64,000 nucleotides of DNA from Luethyella okanaganae. GTDB lineage: Bacteria > Actinomycetota > Actinomycetes > Actinomycetales > Microbacteriaceae. This document shows, piece by piece, positions 16,477 through 25,695 of this stretch. Within the stretch, counting starts at the first letter, position 1; the number at the start of each line of letters is the position of its first letter. The stretch covers positions 186,001-250,000 of the forward strand of contig NZ_JBHSTP010000003.1 in NCBI RefSeq assembly GCF_042660285.1, read 5' to 3'. The position numbers and the translations under genes are program-made. The notes under the pieces are model-generated. The model had not been told where the DNA came from and made no database searches. It worked only from the letters and a program-made list of their open reading frames with translations.

Positions 16477-17400
16477 GTGATCTCCTCGTTCGACGATGCC
16501 CTCGCCGTGGTCCCGGCCGAACCGGCCGAGCCGACGATGCGGGTTCGCCTCGACATCGCCTACGACGGCAGCGATTTCAACGGGTGGAGCCGGCAACCCG
16601 GTCAGCGCACCGTTCAGGGAGAGATCGAGTCGACGATGGCGACGGTTCTGCGGCGCAACCCGCCGGCTCCGACGCTTGTCGTCGCCGGTCGGACGGATGC
16701 CGGAGTGCACGCGCTCGGACAGGTGGCCCACCTCGACCTGACGCTCGCGCAGGCCGACAGCCTGCTGCGACCGCCACGCGGGCGGAATCTCTCTCGAGAT
16801 GATGCCGACCCCGCTGCTGCGCTCGCCCGCAGGCTCAACGGCATCCTCGGGCAGCGTGCCGACATCGTGATCGCAGCGGGGAACGTCGTCTCGCCGGATT
16901 TCGACGCGCGCTTCAGCGCGATCTGGCGGCGGTACGAATACCGCATCGTCGATGTGCTCGCTGTGCGCGACCCGCTGCAACGCCACCGTACGATCTGGCT
17001 GCCCGGCCACCACGATGCCGATGCCATGGACGCAGCCGCGGAGAGTCTGTGCGGCCTGCACGACTTCGCCGCGTACTGCAAACCGCGCGAAGGAGCCACG
17101 ACGATCCGCACTCTGCAGAGCTTCTGCTGGAAGCGGGAGGAGGACGGCGTGCTTGTCGCGCGCCTGCAGGCCGACGCCTTCTGCCACAGCATGGTGCGCG
17201 CTCTCGTCGGCGCATGCGTCGCCGTCGGAGAGGGCCGGATATCCGTTGCGGACGTCGTGCGCCTGCGCGACGACCTCCAGCGCACCATTGCCTTCACGGT
17301 CATGCCGGCGCGGGGTCTCACCCTCACGCAGGTCGGCTACCCCGATGACCTCGAGCTCGCGGCCCGCGCGGAACGGACGAGGGCCCGCCGTGCGCTGTGA
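16477..17400 (+). CDS. truA: tRNA pseudouridine(38-40) synthase
   Basis: 307 aa. Catalytic Asp is D74 in GRTDAGVHALGQ; other signatures are RLDIAYDGSDFNGW and the DFAAYCKPREGATTIRTL segment. Isomerises U38-U40 in the tRNA anticodon arm. The GTG at 16477 lies 7 nt after TAAACT (16464-16469), pointing to a leaderless start; an internal ATG at 16537 is the alternative. In actinobacteria truA commonly sits between rplQ and rplM, as here. Confidence 0.95.
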   Translation: MISSFDDALAVVPAEPAEPTMRVRLDIAYDGSDFNGWSRQPGQRTVQGEIESTMATVLRRNPPAPTLVVAGRTDAGVHALGQVAHLDLTLAQADSLLRPPRGRNLSRDDADPAAALARRLNGILGQRADIVIAAGNVVSPDFDARFSAIWRRYEYRIVDVLAVRDPLQRHRTIWLPGHHDADAMDAAAESLCGLHDFAAYCKPREGATTIRTLQSFCWKREEDGVLVARLQADAFCHSMVRALVGACVAVGEGRISVADVVRLRDDLQRTIAFTVMPARGLTLTQVGYPDDLELAARAERTRARRAL

Positions 17401-17410
17401 CGGCCAGGAA

Positions 17411-17440
17411 TTGCCACAGAGGGTTAGAATCCCCTAGAGT
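17411..17440 (+). promoter_or_regulatory. Promoter of rplM-rpsI
   Basis: TTGCCA (17411-17416), an 18-bp spacer and TAGAGT (17435-17440). The predicted start near 17447 gives a leader of about 125 nt before the rplM GTG. A second TAGAAT-like hexamer (17425-17430) overlaps but lacks a spaced -35. Confidence 0.6.
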
Positions 17441-17571
17441 AGATCGTTGGTGTCTGCGCCCGCTGGCGCGACACGCGAACGTGAGCCCTCCATCGACGCT
17501 GTTCCCCTCGGGAACACACCCGGAGCGGGATTCACGAACACCTCCGTTCGACACAGAAAGCAGCCACTACA

Positions 17572-18018
17572 GTGACGCGCACCTACACTCCGAAGGCCAA
17601 TGAGATCCAGCGTGACTGGGTCGTCATCGACGCGACCGACGTCGTACTCGGCCGTCTCGCCAGCCACACCGCCGCCATTCTGCGTGGCAAGAACAAGCCG
17701 ACGTTCACTCCGCACATGGACGGCGGCGACTTCGTCATCATCGTCAACGCGGAGAAGGTCGCCCTCACCGGTGCCAAGCTCGAGCAGAAGAAGGCCTACC
17801 GTCACTCGGGCTACCCGGGTGGTCTTACCGCCGTCACCTACTCAGAGCTGCTCGAGAAGAACCCGATCCGTGCCGTCGAGAAGGCCATCCGCGGCATGCT
17901 GCCGAAGAACTCCATCGGCCGCGCCCAGCTCAAGAAGCTCAAGGTCTACACCGGCCCGGAGCACCCGCACGCCGCGCAGCAGCCGAAGCCCTACATCCTG
18001 ACCCAGGTCGCTCAGTAG
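17572..18018 (+). CDS. rplM: 50S ribosomal protein L13
   Basis: 148 aa from a GTG. Signatures: DWVVIDATDVVLGRLASHTA, YRHSGYPGGL, and the conserved HPHAAQQPKP. L13 acts early in 50S assembly. Pairs with rpsI 51 nt downstream, the universal rplM-rpsI pair. Confidence 0.98.
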   Translation: MTRTYTPKANEIQRDWVVIDATDVVLGRLASHTAAILRGKNKPTFTPHMDGGDFVIIVNAEKVALTGAKLEQKKAYRHSGYPGGLTAVTYSELLEKNPIRAVEKAIRGMLPKNSIGRAQLKKLKVYTGPEHPHAAQQPKPYILTQVAQ

Positions 18019-18069
18019 CGCCGGGCTCCCCAGACTTCTCGACTCTTAAGACAAAGGACTCATACCATC

Positions 18070-18555
18070 GTGGCGAAGATCGCAGACCAGATTGACGCGG
18101 CTCCGGAGAGCTACTCGACCGAGACACCCGCGGATTCCGCCCCCAGTGCCCCTCGCGCGGTGCTCAACGTTCCCGGCGCGGCCGTCGGCCGACGCAAGCA
18201 AGCCATCGCCCGCGTGCGCATCGTTCCCGGTTCGGGCACTATCACGGTGAACAAGCGCGAATTCGCGGACTATTTTCCCAACAAGCTGCACCAGCAGCTC
18301 ATCACCGACCCGTTCAAGGTGCTCGACCTCCTCGGCAGCTACGACGTGATCGCCCGCATCACCGGTGGCGGTCCCTCCGGCCAGGCCGGCGCGCTGCGCC
18401 TCGCGATCGCTCGTTCGCTCAATGAGATCGACCGTGAGAACAACCGTCCGGCCCTCAAGAAGGCCGGCTTCCTCACCCGTGACGCTCGCGTCATCGAGCG
18501 CAAGAAGGCCGGTCTCAAGAAGGCCCGCAAGGCGTCGCAGTTCTCGAAGCGCTAA
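18070..18555 (+). CDS. rpsI: 30S ribosomal protein S9
   Basis: 161 aa from a GTG. The S9 fold starts at about residue 38 (GAAVGRRKQAIARVRIVPGS) and ends in the invariant SQFSKR, whose last Arg contacts P-site tRNA. The first 37 residues are an Ala/Pro/Ser/Glu-rich extension. glmM follows 26 nt later and may be co-transcribed. Confidence 0.97.
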   Translation: MAKIADQIDAAPESYSTETPADSAPSAPRAVLNVPGAAVGRRKQAIARVRIVPGSGTITVNKREFADYFPNKLHQQLITDPFKVLDLLGSYDVIARITGGGPSGQAGALRLAIARSLNEIDRENNRPALKKAGFLTRDARVIERKKAGLKKARKASQFSKR

Positions 18556-18581
18556 GCCGAGCTTCGGCTCGACATCAGACG

Positions 18582-19943
18582 ATGCCTCGTCTCTTCGGTA
18601 CGGATGGGGTCCGAGGGCTGGCCAACCGTGAACTCACGGCTGACCTCGCCCTCGGCCTCGCCCAGGCCAGCGCCGCCGTCCTGACCCAGGGCCGCCGCGC
18701 TGAAGAACGTCGCGCGCAGGGCCGTCGTCCCGTCGCCGTCGTCGCCCGCGATCCCCGCATCTCGGGCGAGTTCATCACAGCAGCTGTCGCAGCCGGACTT
18801 GCGAGTTCCGGAGTCGACGTGCTCGACGCCGGCGTCATCCCCACGCCGGCCGCGGCGTTCCTCATCTCCGACATCGGCGCCGACTTCGGCGTCATGGTAT
18901 CGGCCTCGCACAACCCCGCTCCAGACAACGGGATCAAGTTCTTCGCCTTCGGCGGAACCAAGCTGCCCGACGAGGTCGAGGACCGCATCGAGACCTACTT
19001 GCAGAGGGACCATCTGCTTCCCACCGGTGGCGACGTCGGCAGGATTCGTCGCTTCGCCGACGCCGAGGATCGCTACGTCGTTCATCTGATTGGCACCCTT
19101 CCGCATCGACTCGACGGCTTGCACGTCGTGCTCGACTGCGCGCACGGCGCTGCATCGGCCATCTCACCGGAGGCATTCACCCTCGCCGGAGCGAAGGTCA
19201 CCCTCATCGGCGCAGACCCCGACGGTCTCAACATCAACGACGGAGTGGGTTCGACCCACCTCGACAAGCTCGCGCACGCGGTTCTCGAACACGGTGCCGA
19301 TGTCGGCATAGCTCACGACGGCGACGCCGATCGTTGTCTCGCCGTCGATCACGACGGCAACATCGTGGACGGCGACCAGATCATGGCGATCCTCGCCCTG
19401 TCGATGGCGGAACGCGGGCATCTCACGGACCGCACGCTGGTCGCGACGGTCATGAGCAACCTCGGGCTGCGCAAGGCCATGGCGAAGCACGACATCCGTC
19501 TCATCGAGACCAAGGTCGGCGACCGCTACGTGCTCGAAGCGCTCGGCGCCGAGGGGCTCGCGCTCGGCGGCGAGCAATCCGGTCACGTCATCATGACCGA
19601 GTACGCGACGACGGGCGACGGCATCCTCACCGGTCTGCATCTCGTCGCCGAGATGGCCCGCACCGGCAAGTCGCTCGCCGAGCTTGCCTCTGTCATGACG
19701 GTTTACCCGCAGATTCTGATCAACGTGCGCGGGGTCGACCATCATGCGCTGCACTCCGATGATCATGTCGCGGCGGCCGTGAGAGATGCCGAGTCCGAAC
19801 TCGGCGACGGCGGTCGCGTGCTCATGCGTCCGTCTGGGACCGAGCCGATGGTGCGCGTGATGGTGGAGGCGGCGGACCAGCCCACCGCGGACCGTCTGGC
19901 GCATCGGCTCGCCGACGTCGTAAGGGAGCGCTTGACCCTCTGA
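18582..19943 (+). CDS. glmM: Phosphoglucosamine mutase
   Basis: 453 aa. Converts glucosamine-6-phosphate to glucosamine-1-phosphate for UDP-GlcNAc synthesis. The catalytic phosphoserine is S109 in SASHNPAPDNGIKF; the Mg site is AHDGDADRC and the phosphate-binding end is MRPSGTEPMVRVM. It lies in the rplM-rpsI-glmM-coaA-glmS context common to actinobacteria. Confidence 0.97.
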   Translation: MPRLFGTDGVRGLANRELTADLALGLAQASAAVLTQGRRAEERRAQGRRPVAVVARDPRISGEFITAAVAAGLASSGVDVLDAGVIPTPAAAFLISDIGADFGVMVSASHNPAPDNGIKFFAFGGTKLPDEVEDRIETYLQRDHLLPTGGDVGRIRRFADAEDRYVVHLIGTLPHRLDGLHVVLDCAHGAASAISPEAFTLAGAKVTLIGADPDGLNINDGVGSTHLDKLAHAVLEHGADVGIAHDGDADRCLAVDHDGNIVDGDQIMAILALSMAERGHLTDRTLVATVMSNLGLRKAMAKHDIRLIETKVGDRYVLEALGAEGLALGGEQSGHVIMTEYATTGDGILTGLHLVAEMARTGKSLAELASVMTVYPQILINVRGVDHHALHSDDHVAAAVRDAESELGDGGRVLMRPSGTEPMVRVMVEAADQPTADRLAHRLADVVRERLTL

Positions 19944-19953
19944 CGGTTCTCCC

Positions 19954-19968
19954 TCCCGCAACGCGGGA
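19954..19968. terminator. Possible bidirectional stem-loop after glmM
   Basis: TCCCGC/GCGGGA arms with a 3-nt loop, flanked by CCC(T) and (A)GGG, 11 nt after the glmM stop. The gene converges with coaA. No T-run. Confidence 0.35.
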
Positions 19969-20040
19969 ACGGAGGGTTTCGCGCGCGCGGGAGGGCGCTT
20001 CTCGCCATCGCGGCCCCTGCTCCGGCTGAAGGCCTCCCGT

Positions 20041-20082
20041 GCGGTGGCTCGGATGCGGTGGCTCAGATGCGGTGGCTCAGAA
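20041..20082. repeat. Three 14-nt tandem repeats between glmM and coaA
   Basis: Units 20041-20054, 20055-20068 and 20069-20082 follow the pattern GCGGTGGCTCRGAW, differing at one or two bases. They lie in the convergent intergenic space; no function is apparent. Confidence 0.8.
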
Positions 20083-20114
20083 CGGTCGGGCGATCCGATG
20101 GTCGGGCGGCGCGC

Positions 20115-21068
20115 TCAGAGCTTGCGCAGCAGAACGCTCGACACCGCGTGATTCTCGTCCTTGCGCAGCACGAGGGTCGCGCGGGATCGCGTCGGGCGGA
20201 TGTTCTGCAGCAGGTTCGGCTCGTTGATGCCGTGCCAGATCTCCCGCGCTCGCGCTCGCGCCTCGTTCTCGGTGAGCGTCGAATAGCGGTGGAAGTAAGA
20301 CTTCGGGTTGCTGAAGGCGCCTCGTTGCAGCTTCAGGAAGCGTTCCTCATACCAGTGTGCGATATCGCTCGTCCGTGCGTCGACGTAGACGGTGAAGTCG
20401 AACAGATCGCTCACAGCGAGACGGTGCCCTGGCGCCGGCGGCTGCAATACGTTGAGGCCCTCGACGATGAGGACATCCGGTTGACCTACCGTGATCTGCG
20501 CATCCGGGACGATGTCGTAGCTCAGATGAGAGTAGAAGGGGGCGCGCACCTCCGCCGCGCCCGACTTGACCTCGCTCACGAAGCGCAACAGCGCGCGACG
20601 GTTGTACGACTCGGGGAAACCTTTGCGAGTCATGAGGCCGCGACGCTCGAGCTCGGCGTTGGGAAACAGGAAGCCGTCGGTCGTGACGAGCTCGACGCGC
20701 GGGGTGTCCTCCCAGCGGGCGAGCAACTCCCTCAGCAGTCGCGCGATGGTCGACTTGCCGACGGCGACCGAGCCGGCGACGCCGATGACGAAGGGCGTGC
20801 TCTCCGCGCGTTCGCCGAGGAAGTCGCTCGTCGCCCGATGCAGCTGCCGGGCTCCCGCCACATAGAGGTTGAGCAGGCGACTGAGCGGCAGATAGACCTC
20901 TGTCACCTCGCGCAGATCGAGCGGCTCGCCCAGACCACGCAACTGCACCAGTTCCGTCTCCTGCAGGGGCAGGCGCGTGGATGATGCGAGCTCGGCCCAG
21001 TCGGCGCGTTCGAGTTCGACGAACGGAGAGGTGTGGCCGACGCCATTCGGAGACCGAGACTCAGCCAT
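20115..21068 (-). CDS. coaA: Pantothenate kinase, type I
   Basis: 317 aa from the ATG at 21068; a further upstream in-frame ATG would add 39 non-homologous residues. First step of CoA synthesis. The P-loop GVAGSVAVGKST is at 96-107; EGLNVLQ, the YVDARTSDIAHWYEERFL helix and the C-terminal INEPNLLQNIRPTRSRA are PanK-I features. TAAACT (21077-21082, minus strand) lies 8 nt before the ATG. Divergent from glmS. Confidence 0.97.
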   Translation of the reverse strand: MAESRSPNGVGHTSPFVELERADWAELASSTRLPLQETELVQLRGLGEPLDLREVTEVYLPLSRLLNLYVAGARQLHRATSDFLGERAESTPFVIGVAGSVAVGKSTIARLLRELLARWEDTPRVELVTTDGFLFPNAELERRGLMTRKGFPESYNRRALLRFVSEVKSGAAEVRAPFYSHLSYDIVPDAQITVGQPDVLIVEGLNVLQPPAPGHRLAVSDLFDFTVYVDARTSDIAHWYEERFLKLQRGAFSNPKSYFHRYSTLTENEARARAREIWHGINEPNLLQNIRPTRSRATLVLRKDENHAVSSVLLRKL

Positions 21069-21183
21069 AACCCCTGAGTTTAGCGATCTCTCCTCTGTGT
21101 CGCGTCGTGCGTGCCGGGGTGCGCGCGTCGCCCAGTGGGAGTCACACGATGTGCACAGGCGATTGCCGACTAAAATCATGTGC

Positions 21184-23034
21184 ATGTGTGGAATCGTCGG
21201 CTATGTCGGAAAGAGCAAGAGCCTCGAGGTGCTGATCGGTGGCCTGCGCCGGCTCGAATACCGGGGCTATGACTCCGCAGGCGTCGCCGTCATCGACGAC
21301 GAGGGCGCGCTCGGCACGAGCAAGAAGGCCGGCAAGCTCGTCATGCTCACCGACGAGTTGAAGAGGCACCCTATCAACGACGGCCGCACGGGCATCGGTC
21401 ACACGCGCTGGGCGACCCACGGCGGGCCGAACGACGACAACGCGCATCCGCACCTCGGCGACGATGGCAGGCTCGCGCTCATCCACAACGGCATCATCGA
21501 GAACTTCGCCCCGCTCAAAGACGAGTTGCTCGCCGAGGGCTACACCTTCTCGAGTGAGACGGACACCGAGGTGGCCGCGGTGCTGCTCGGCCGTGAGTAC
21601 CGGGCGAGCGGAGACCTGCAGCAGGCGTTCCGCTCCGTCGTGGCGCGCCTCGACGGAGCATTCACCCTGCTCGCCCTGCATCGCGACGAGCCCGGGCTCG
21701 TCGTCGGCGCACGTCGTAACTCTCCGCTCGTGATCGGTCTGGGCGACGGAGAGAACTTCCTCGGATCCGATGTCGCGGCCTTCGTCGAGTACACGCGCCG
21801 TGCCGTCGCCATCGGCCAGGATCAAATCGTCGCGATCACGCCAGACCTCGTGAGCGTCACCGACTTCGACGGCAATCCCGTCGACGTCGAAGCCTTCGAG
21901 GTCGCGTGGGATGCCGCTGCCGCCGAGAAGGGCGGTTGGTCGAGCTTCATGGCCAAGGAGGTCAGCGAGCAGCCGGACGCCGTCGCCAACACGCTGCGCG
22001 GTCGATTGAGCGACGGACAGGTCGTCATCCCCGAACTTGAAGAGTTCGGCGACGAGGTGCTCGCCGGCATCCGACGGATTACGATCGTCGCCTGCGGCAC
22101 AGCCGCCTACGCGGGCATGGTGTCGAAGTACGCGCTCGAGAAGTGGACGGGCGTTCCCGTCGAGGTCGAGCTCAGCCATGAGTTCCGCTATCGCGACCCT
22201 GTCATCTCGGGCGACCTGCTCGTGATCTCGATCAGCCAGTCCGGCGAGACCATGGACACGCTCATGGCCGTCAAGTACGCGCGCGAGGCCGGTGCCAAGG
22301 TCGTCTCGATCTGCAATACGCAGGGTGCGACGATTCCGCGTGAGTCGGATGCCGTCGTCTACACGCACGCTGGTCCGGAGGTCGCCGTCGCATCGACCAA
22401 AGCCTTCGTCGCCCAGGTGACCGCGCTCTACCTCTTCGGACTGCACCTCGCGCGCGTGCGCGGTAGCCTGTCGACCGCGGAGCTCGCCGAACAGGTGAGA
22501 GAGTTGTCTGCGATTCCGGCGAAGCTCGAGACCGTGCTGCAGACGAGTGAGATGATCGCCCAGCTCGCGCACTGGATGTCCGGCACCCGCTCGGTGCTCT
22601 TCCTCGGCCGTCATGTCGGCTTCCCGATCGCGATGGAGGGCGCGCTCAAGCTCAAGGAGCTCGCCTACATCCACGCCGAGGGATTCGCAGCCGGTGAGCT
22701 CAAGCACGGTCCGATCGCCCTCATCGAGCCTGGCCAGCCCGTCTTCGTGATCGTGCCGAGTCCGCGCGGCTCGGCGACCCTGCACCCAAAGGTCGTATCG
22801 AACATCCAGGAGATCCGGGCGCGCGGAGCCCGGGTCATCGCGATTGCCGAGCAGGGTGATGCGGCGGTGCTGCCGTTCGCCGACGAGGTCGTGCGCATCC
22901 CGCTCGCGGCTCCGCTTTTCGAGCCGCTGCTCGCCGTCGTCCCGCTGCAGCTCTTCGCGATGGAACTCGCGATCGCCAAGGGACTCGACGTCGACCAGCC
23001 GCGCAATCTTGCGAAGTCGGTCACGGTCGAGTAG
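21184..23034 (+). CDS. glmS: Glutamine--fructose-6-phosphate aminotransferase (isomerizing)
   Basis: 616 aa. The start at 21184 gives MCGIVGYVGK, which exposes the catalytic Cys after Met removal; an ATG two codons earlier would not. N-terminal glutaminase domain (1-230), then two SIS sugar-isomerase domains (SISQSGETMDTL) and the conserved C-terminal DVDQPRNLAKSVTVE. Makes glucosamine-6-phosphate for cell wall. TAAAAT (21171-21176) is 7 nt upstream, suggesting a leaderless mRNA; no glmS ribozyme is seen in the 115-nt spacer. Confidence 0.97.
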   Translation: MCGIVGYVGKSKSLEVLIGGLRRLEYRGYDSAGVAVIDDEGALGTSKKAGKLVMLTDELKRHPINDGRTGIGHTRWATHGGPNDDNAHPHLGDDGRLALIHNGIIENFAPLKDELLAEGYTFSSETDTEVAAVLLGREYRASGDLQQAFRSVVARLDGAFTLLALHRDEPGLVVGARRNSPLVIGLGDGENFLGSDVAAFVEYTRRAVAIGQDQIVAITPDLVSVTDFDGNPVDVEAFEVAWDAAAAEKGGWSSFMAKEVSEQPDAVANTLRGRLSDGQVVIPELEEFGDEVLAGIRRITIVACGTAAYAGMVSKYALEKWTGVPVEVELSHEFRYRDPVISGDLLVISISQSGETMDTLMAVKYAREAGAKVVSICNTQGATIPRESDAVVYTHAGPEVAVASTKAFVAQVTALYLFGLHLARVRGSLSTAELAEQVRELSAIPAKLETVLQTSEMIAQLAHWMSGTRSVLFLGRHVGFPIAMEGALKLKELAYIHAEGFAAGELKHGPIALIEPGQPVFVIVPSPRGSATLHPKVVSNIQEIRARGARVIAIAEQGDAAVLPFADEVVRIPLAAPLFEPLLAVVPLQLFAMELAIAKGLDVDQPRNLAKSVTVE

Positions 23035-23036
23035 CG

Positions 23037-23396
23037 ATGATCGCCGGGATCGGAGTGGACGTCGTCGATCTGGCGCGCTTCGAGCGCGCGATCGCACGCA
23101 CGCCCGGTCTCGTCGAGCGTCTGTTCGCTCAGGGCGAACGTGATCGCCCGGCTCGATCGCTCGCGGCTCGTTTCGCCGCGAAGGAGGCGCTCATCAAGGC
23201 GCTCGGGGGACCGGGAACAGTCCGCTGGCACGACATGGAGGTCGTCAGCGACGAACACGGCAACCCCGAGTTCTCGCTGCGCGGCACGGTTGCCGAGGTC
23301 GCCGCATCCCTCGGAGTCGCGCGTCTGCATCTCTCGATGAGCCACGATGCCGGTATTGCGACGGCGTTCGTCGTCGCAGAAGCAGACGCGTCGTGA
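23037..23396 (+). CDS. acpS: Holo-[acyl-carrier-protein] synthase
   Basis: 119 aa. Transfers phosphopantetheine from CoA to ACP. The Mg-binding GVDVVDLARFERA and the second motif RFAAKEALIKAL are both intact. It starts 2 nt after glmS and overlaps alr by 4 nt (GTGA). Confidence 0.96.
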   Translation: MIAGIGVDVVDLARFERAIARTPGLVERLFAQGERDRPARSLAARFAAKEALIKALGGPGTVRWHDMEVVSDEHGNPEFSLRGTVAEVAASLGVARLHLSMSHDAGIATAFVVAEADAS

Positions 23397-24547
23397 GCGG
23401 CGATCCCGACGTCCGCTCGACCGCACCGTTTCGCGAGGCCGTCATCGATCTGGCGGTGATCCGGTCCAACGTCGAGGCTCTGCGGGCTCACCTCACCGCC
23501 ACCGGTGGCGCCGGGGTGCGTACGATGGCTGTCGTCAAGGCGAACGCCTACGGTCACGGCGCGGTCCCCGTCGCACGGGCGGCGCTCGCGGGAGGCGCGG
23601 ATTGGCTCGGTGTCGCCGACATCGAGGAGGGCATCGCCCTGCGCAAGGCGGGAATTGACGCTCCCGTGCTCGCGTGGTTGCACGACCCGACTGCCTCTTT
23701 CGCTGAGGCGATCAGTGTTGGCATCGATATCGGCATCTCGTCGACGGAACAGCTGCGCGCCGTCGCGGAGGCGGCGCGAACGACCGGATCCACCGGCTGG
23801 GTGCAGCTCAAGCTCGACACGGGACTCAGCAGGAATGGTATTCCCGCGCAGGAATGGGTGGGTGCCTTCCGTCTCGCCCGGGCATTGCGCAGCGAGGGTG
23901 TCGTCGTTCGCGGCATCTTCAGTCATCTCGCCAATGCCTCAGCGGCTGATGACGCCGAGCAGCGGGCCGCCTACGAGCGCGGTCTCGCCTTGGCGGCCGA
24001 TGAGGGACTCCGCCCTGAGCTCACCCACCTCGCAGCCACGGCGGCCGCGCTCGCCCGACCGGACACCCGATTCTCAATGGTGCGTATCGGCATTGGCATC
24101 TATGGACTCTCGCCGTGGGGCAACGGGTTCCCGGCCGGCCTCGGTCTCACTCCCGCGATGACATTGCGGGGGAGGGTCGCCGCTGTGCGTCGCGTGACGG
24201 CGGGGGCCGGGGCCTCCTACGGTCTCGCCTGGAGGACCCCGCGCGATACGACGCTCGCGCTTGTGCCGCTCGGCTATGCAGACGGGATCCCGCGGCGGGC
24301 GTCGGACCGGGCCAGCGTGAGCATCGACGGCACGCGGCATCCTATCGTCGGGCGCATCGCCATGGATCAGTTCATCGTCGACGTCGGCGACGCCCCGGTG
24401 CGGCTCGGCGACACCGTCGTGCTCTTCGGAAACCCCGCGACGGGCGTGCCGAGCGCCGAGGAATGGGCGGAAGCCGCCGACACGATCAACTACGAGATCG
24501 TGACGCGTATCGGGAGCCGGGTGCCGCGCAGCTACCGGGGGGAGTGA
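23393..24547 (+). CDS. alr: Alanine racemase
   Basis: 384 aa from a GTG overlapping acpS. PLP-dependent, supplies D-Ala for peptidoglycan. The PLP lysine is K49 in AVVKANAYGHGAV; the barrel segment VRIGIGIYGLSP and the C-terminal beta domain (INYEIVTRIGSRVPR) are complete. ATGA-type overlap with tsaE. Confidence 0.97.
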   Translation: MSGDPDVRSTAPFREAVIDLAVIRSNVEALRAHLTATGGAGVRTMAVVKANAYGHGAVPVARAALAGGADWLGVADIEEGIALRKAGIDAPVLAWLHDPTASFAEAISVGIDIGISSTEQLRAVAEAARTTGSTGWVQLKLDTGLSRNGIPAQEWVGAFRLARALRSEGVVVRGIFSHLANASAADDAEQRAAYERGLALAADEGLRPELTHLAATAAALARPDTRFSMVRIGIGIYGLSPWGNGFPAGLGLTPAMTLRGRVAAVRRVTAGAGASYGLAWRTPRDTTLALVPLGYADGIPRRASDRASVSIDGTRHPIVGRIAMDQFIVDVGDAPVRLGDTVVLFGNPATGVPSAEEWAEAADTINYEIVTRIGSRVPRSYRGE

Positions 24548-25065
24548 TGACCGATCGCATCGTCGCCACCTCCGACGAGATGCACCGGCTCGGGCTCGAG
24601 CTCTCAGCCGAGCTCAGGGCCGGCGATCTCGTCGTGCTCGACGGTCCTCTCGGCGCGGGAAAGACCACGCTGACCCGTGGTGTCGGAGCAGGTCTGGGGG
24701 TCCGCGGATCCGTGACGAGCCCGACCTTCGTGCTCGCGAGAACCCATCCGAGCCTCCACGGTGGCCCGGCGCTCGTGCACGTCGACGCCTATCGCCTGGG
24801 CAGCGCTCTGGAGCTCGACGATCTCGACATCGACTATGCCCGATCGGTCGTCGTCGTCGAGTGGGGGGCTGGATTGCTCCACGGCGTCGACGAGTCCTGG
24901 CTGGAGATCAGGATCGAGCGACCGACCGGAGCGTCCGCCGTTCCCGACGTTGGAACGCTCGGCGCCGACGGCCATGACGAGGGGGCCGGCGACGAGCCGC
25001 GCACCGTGACGATCACGGGCATCGGACCGCGCTGGGCGAGGACGCGGTACCGAGCGGGCGCATAG
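24547..25065 (+). CDS. tsaE: tRNA t6A synthesis ATPase TsaE
   Basis: 172 aa from the ATG that overlaps the alr stop; an open frame extending upstream inside alr is not coding. P-loop GPLGAGKTT at residues 33-41 and the TSPTFVL switch are TsaE motifs; the HVDAYRLG and VVEWG segments follow. A Gly/Asp/Glu-rich insert near the C-terminus is variable. Works with TsaB and TsaD, encoded just downstream, to form threonylcarbamoyl-adenosine on tRNA. Confidence 0.95.
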   Translation: MTDRIVATSDEMHRLGLELSAELRAGDLVVLDGPLGAGKTTLTRGVGAGLGVRGSVTSPTFVLARTHPSLHGGPALVHVDAYRLGSALELDDLDIDYARSVVVVEWGAGLLHGVDESWLEIRIERPTGASAVPDVGTLGADGHDEGAGDEPRTVTITGIGPRWARTRYRAGA

Positions 25066-25074
25066 GCTGGAGAC

Positions 25075-25695
25075 ATGCTTCTCGCGATCGACACCTCCGC
25101 CGGCACGAGCGTCGCCGTCGTCGATCCGGATGGCGGCGTGCTCGCCGAACGCTCGGTGGCCGACACGATGCGGCATGCCGAGGTCGTCGGCCGGCTGATC
25201 GAGGAGAGCCTCGCCGAGGCGAACACCTCGCCGCCGGCGCTCTCCGGAGTTGTTGCGGGCATGGGGCCAGGTCCGTTCACGGGTCTGCGAGTCGGCATCG
25301 CCTCGGCACGCACGTTCGCCTTCGCGATCGGCAAACCGCTCGTGCCGATCGTCAGCCATGACGCGGTCGCATTCGCCCGCTATCGGGACGGCTACAGTGG
25401 CGCGATGCTCGTCGTCACGGATGCGCGGCGCCGCGAGCTCTACTGGTCGGCCTATTCCGGAGCAGACGAGTACGGTCTGCCGGTGCGTTTCGACGGGCCG
25501 GGGCTCGGAAAGCCCGAAGCGCTTCCGCACGCGCGTCTCACCCGCTTCGATGCGCACACGGTCTCGGCCGGAGCCCTCGGCCTTGTCGCCGAGCTCAGCC
25601 TCGCCAATGGCCGCTCTTTCGTCGCCGACGAACCGCTCTACCTCCGCTCGCCGGATGTCACTCTGCCGTCTGGTCCGAAACGAGTGACGGCGTGA
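25075..25695 (+). CDS. tsaB: tRNA t6A synthesis protein TsaB
   Basis: 206 aa, with an inactive ASKHA ATPase fold: start MLLAIDTSAGTSVAVV and the GMGPGPFTGLRVGIASARTF motif. TAGGCT (25063-25068) overlaps the tsaE stop and lies exactly 6 nt before the ATG; the GGAGA next to it is too close for a ribosome site, so an internal leaderless promoter is plausible. 4-nt overlap with rimI. Confidence 0.95.
   Translation: MLLAIDTSAGTSVAVVDPDGGVLAERSVADTMRHAEVVGRLIEESLAEANTSPPALSGVVAGMGPGPFTGLRVGIASARTFAFAIGKPLVPIVSHDAVAFARYRDGYSGAMLVVTDARRRELYWSAYSGADEYGLPVRFDGPGLGKPEALPHARLTRFDAHTVSAGALGLVAELSLANGRSFVADEPLYLRSPDVTLPSGPKRVTA

Noticed and set aside
15127..17187. A 686-codon minus-strand frame spanning the acyltransferase and truA.
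   Set aside because: It crosses two unrelated genes on different strands in a different frame and lacks any family feature.
21069..21183. Possible glmS ribozyme before glmS.
   Set aside because: The spacer is only 115 nt, shows no ribozyme core, and the -10 box sits 7 nt before the ATG.
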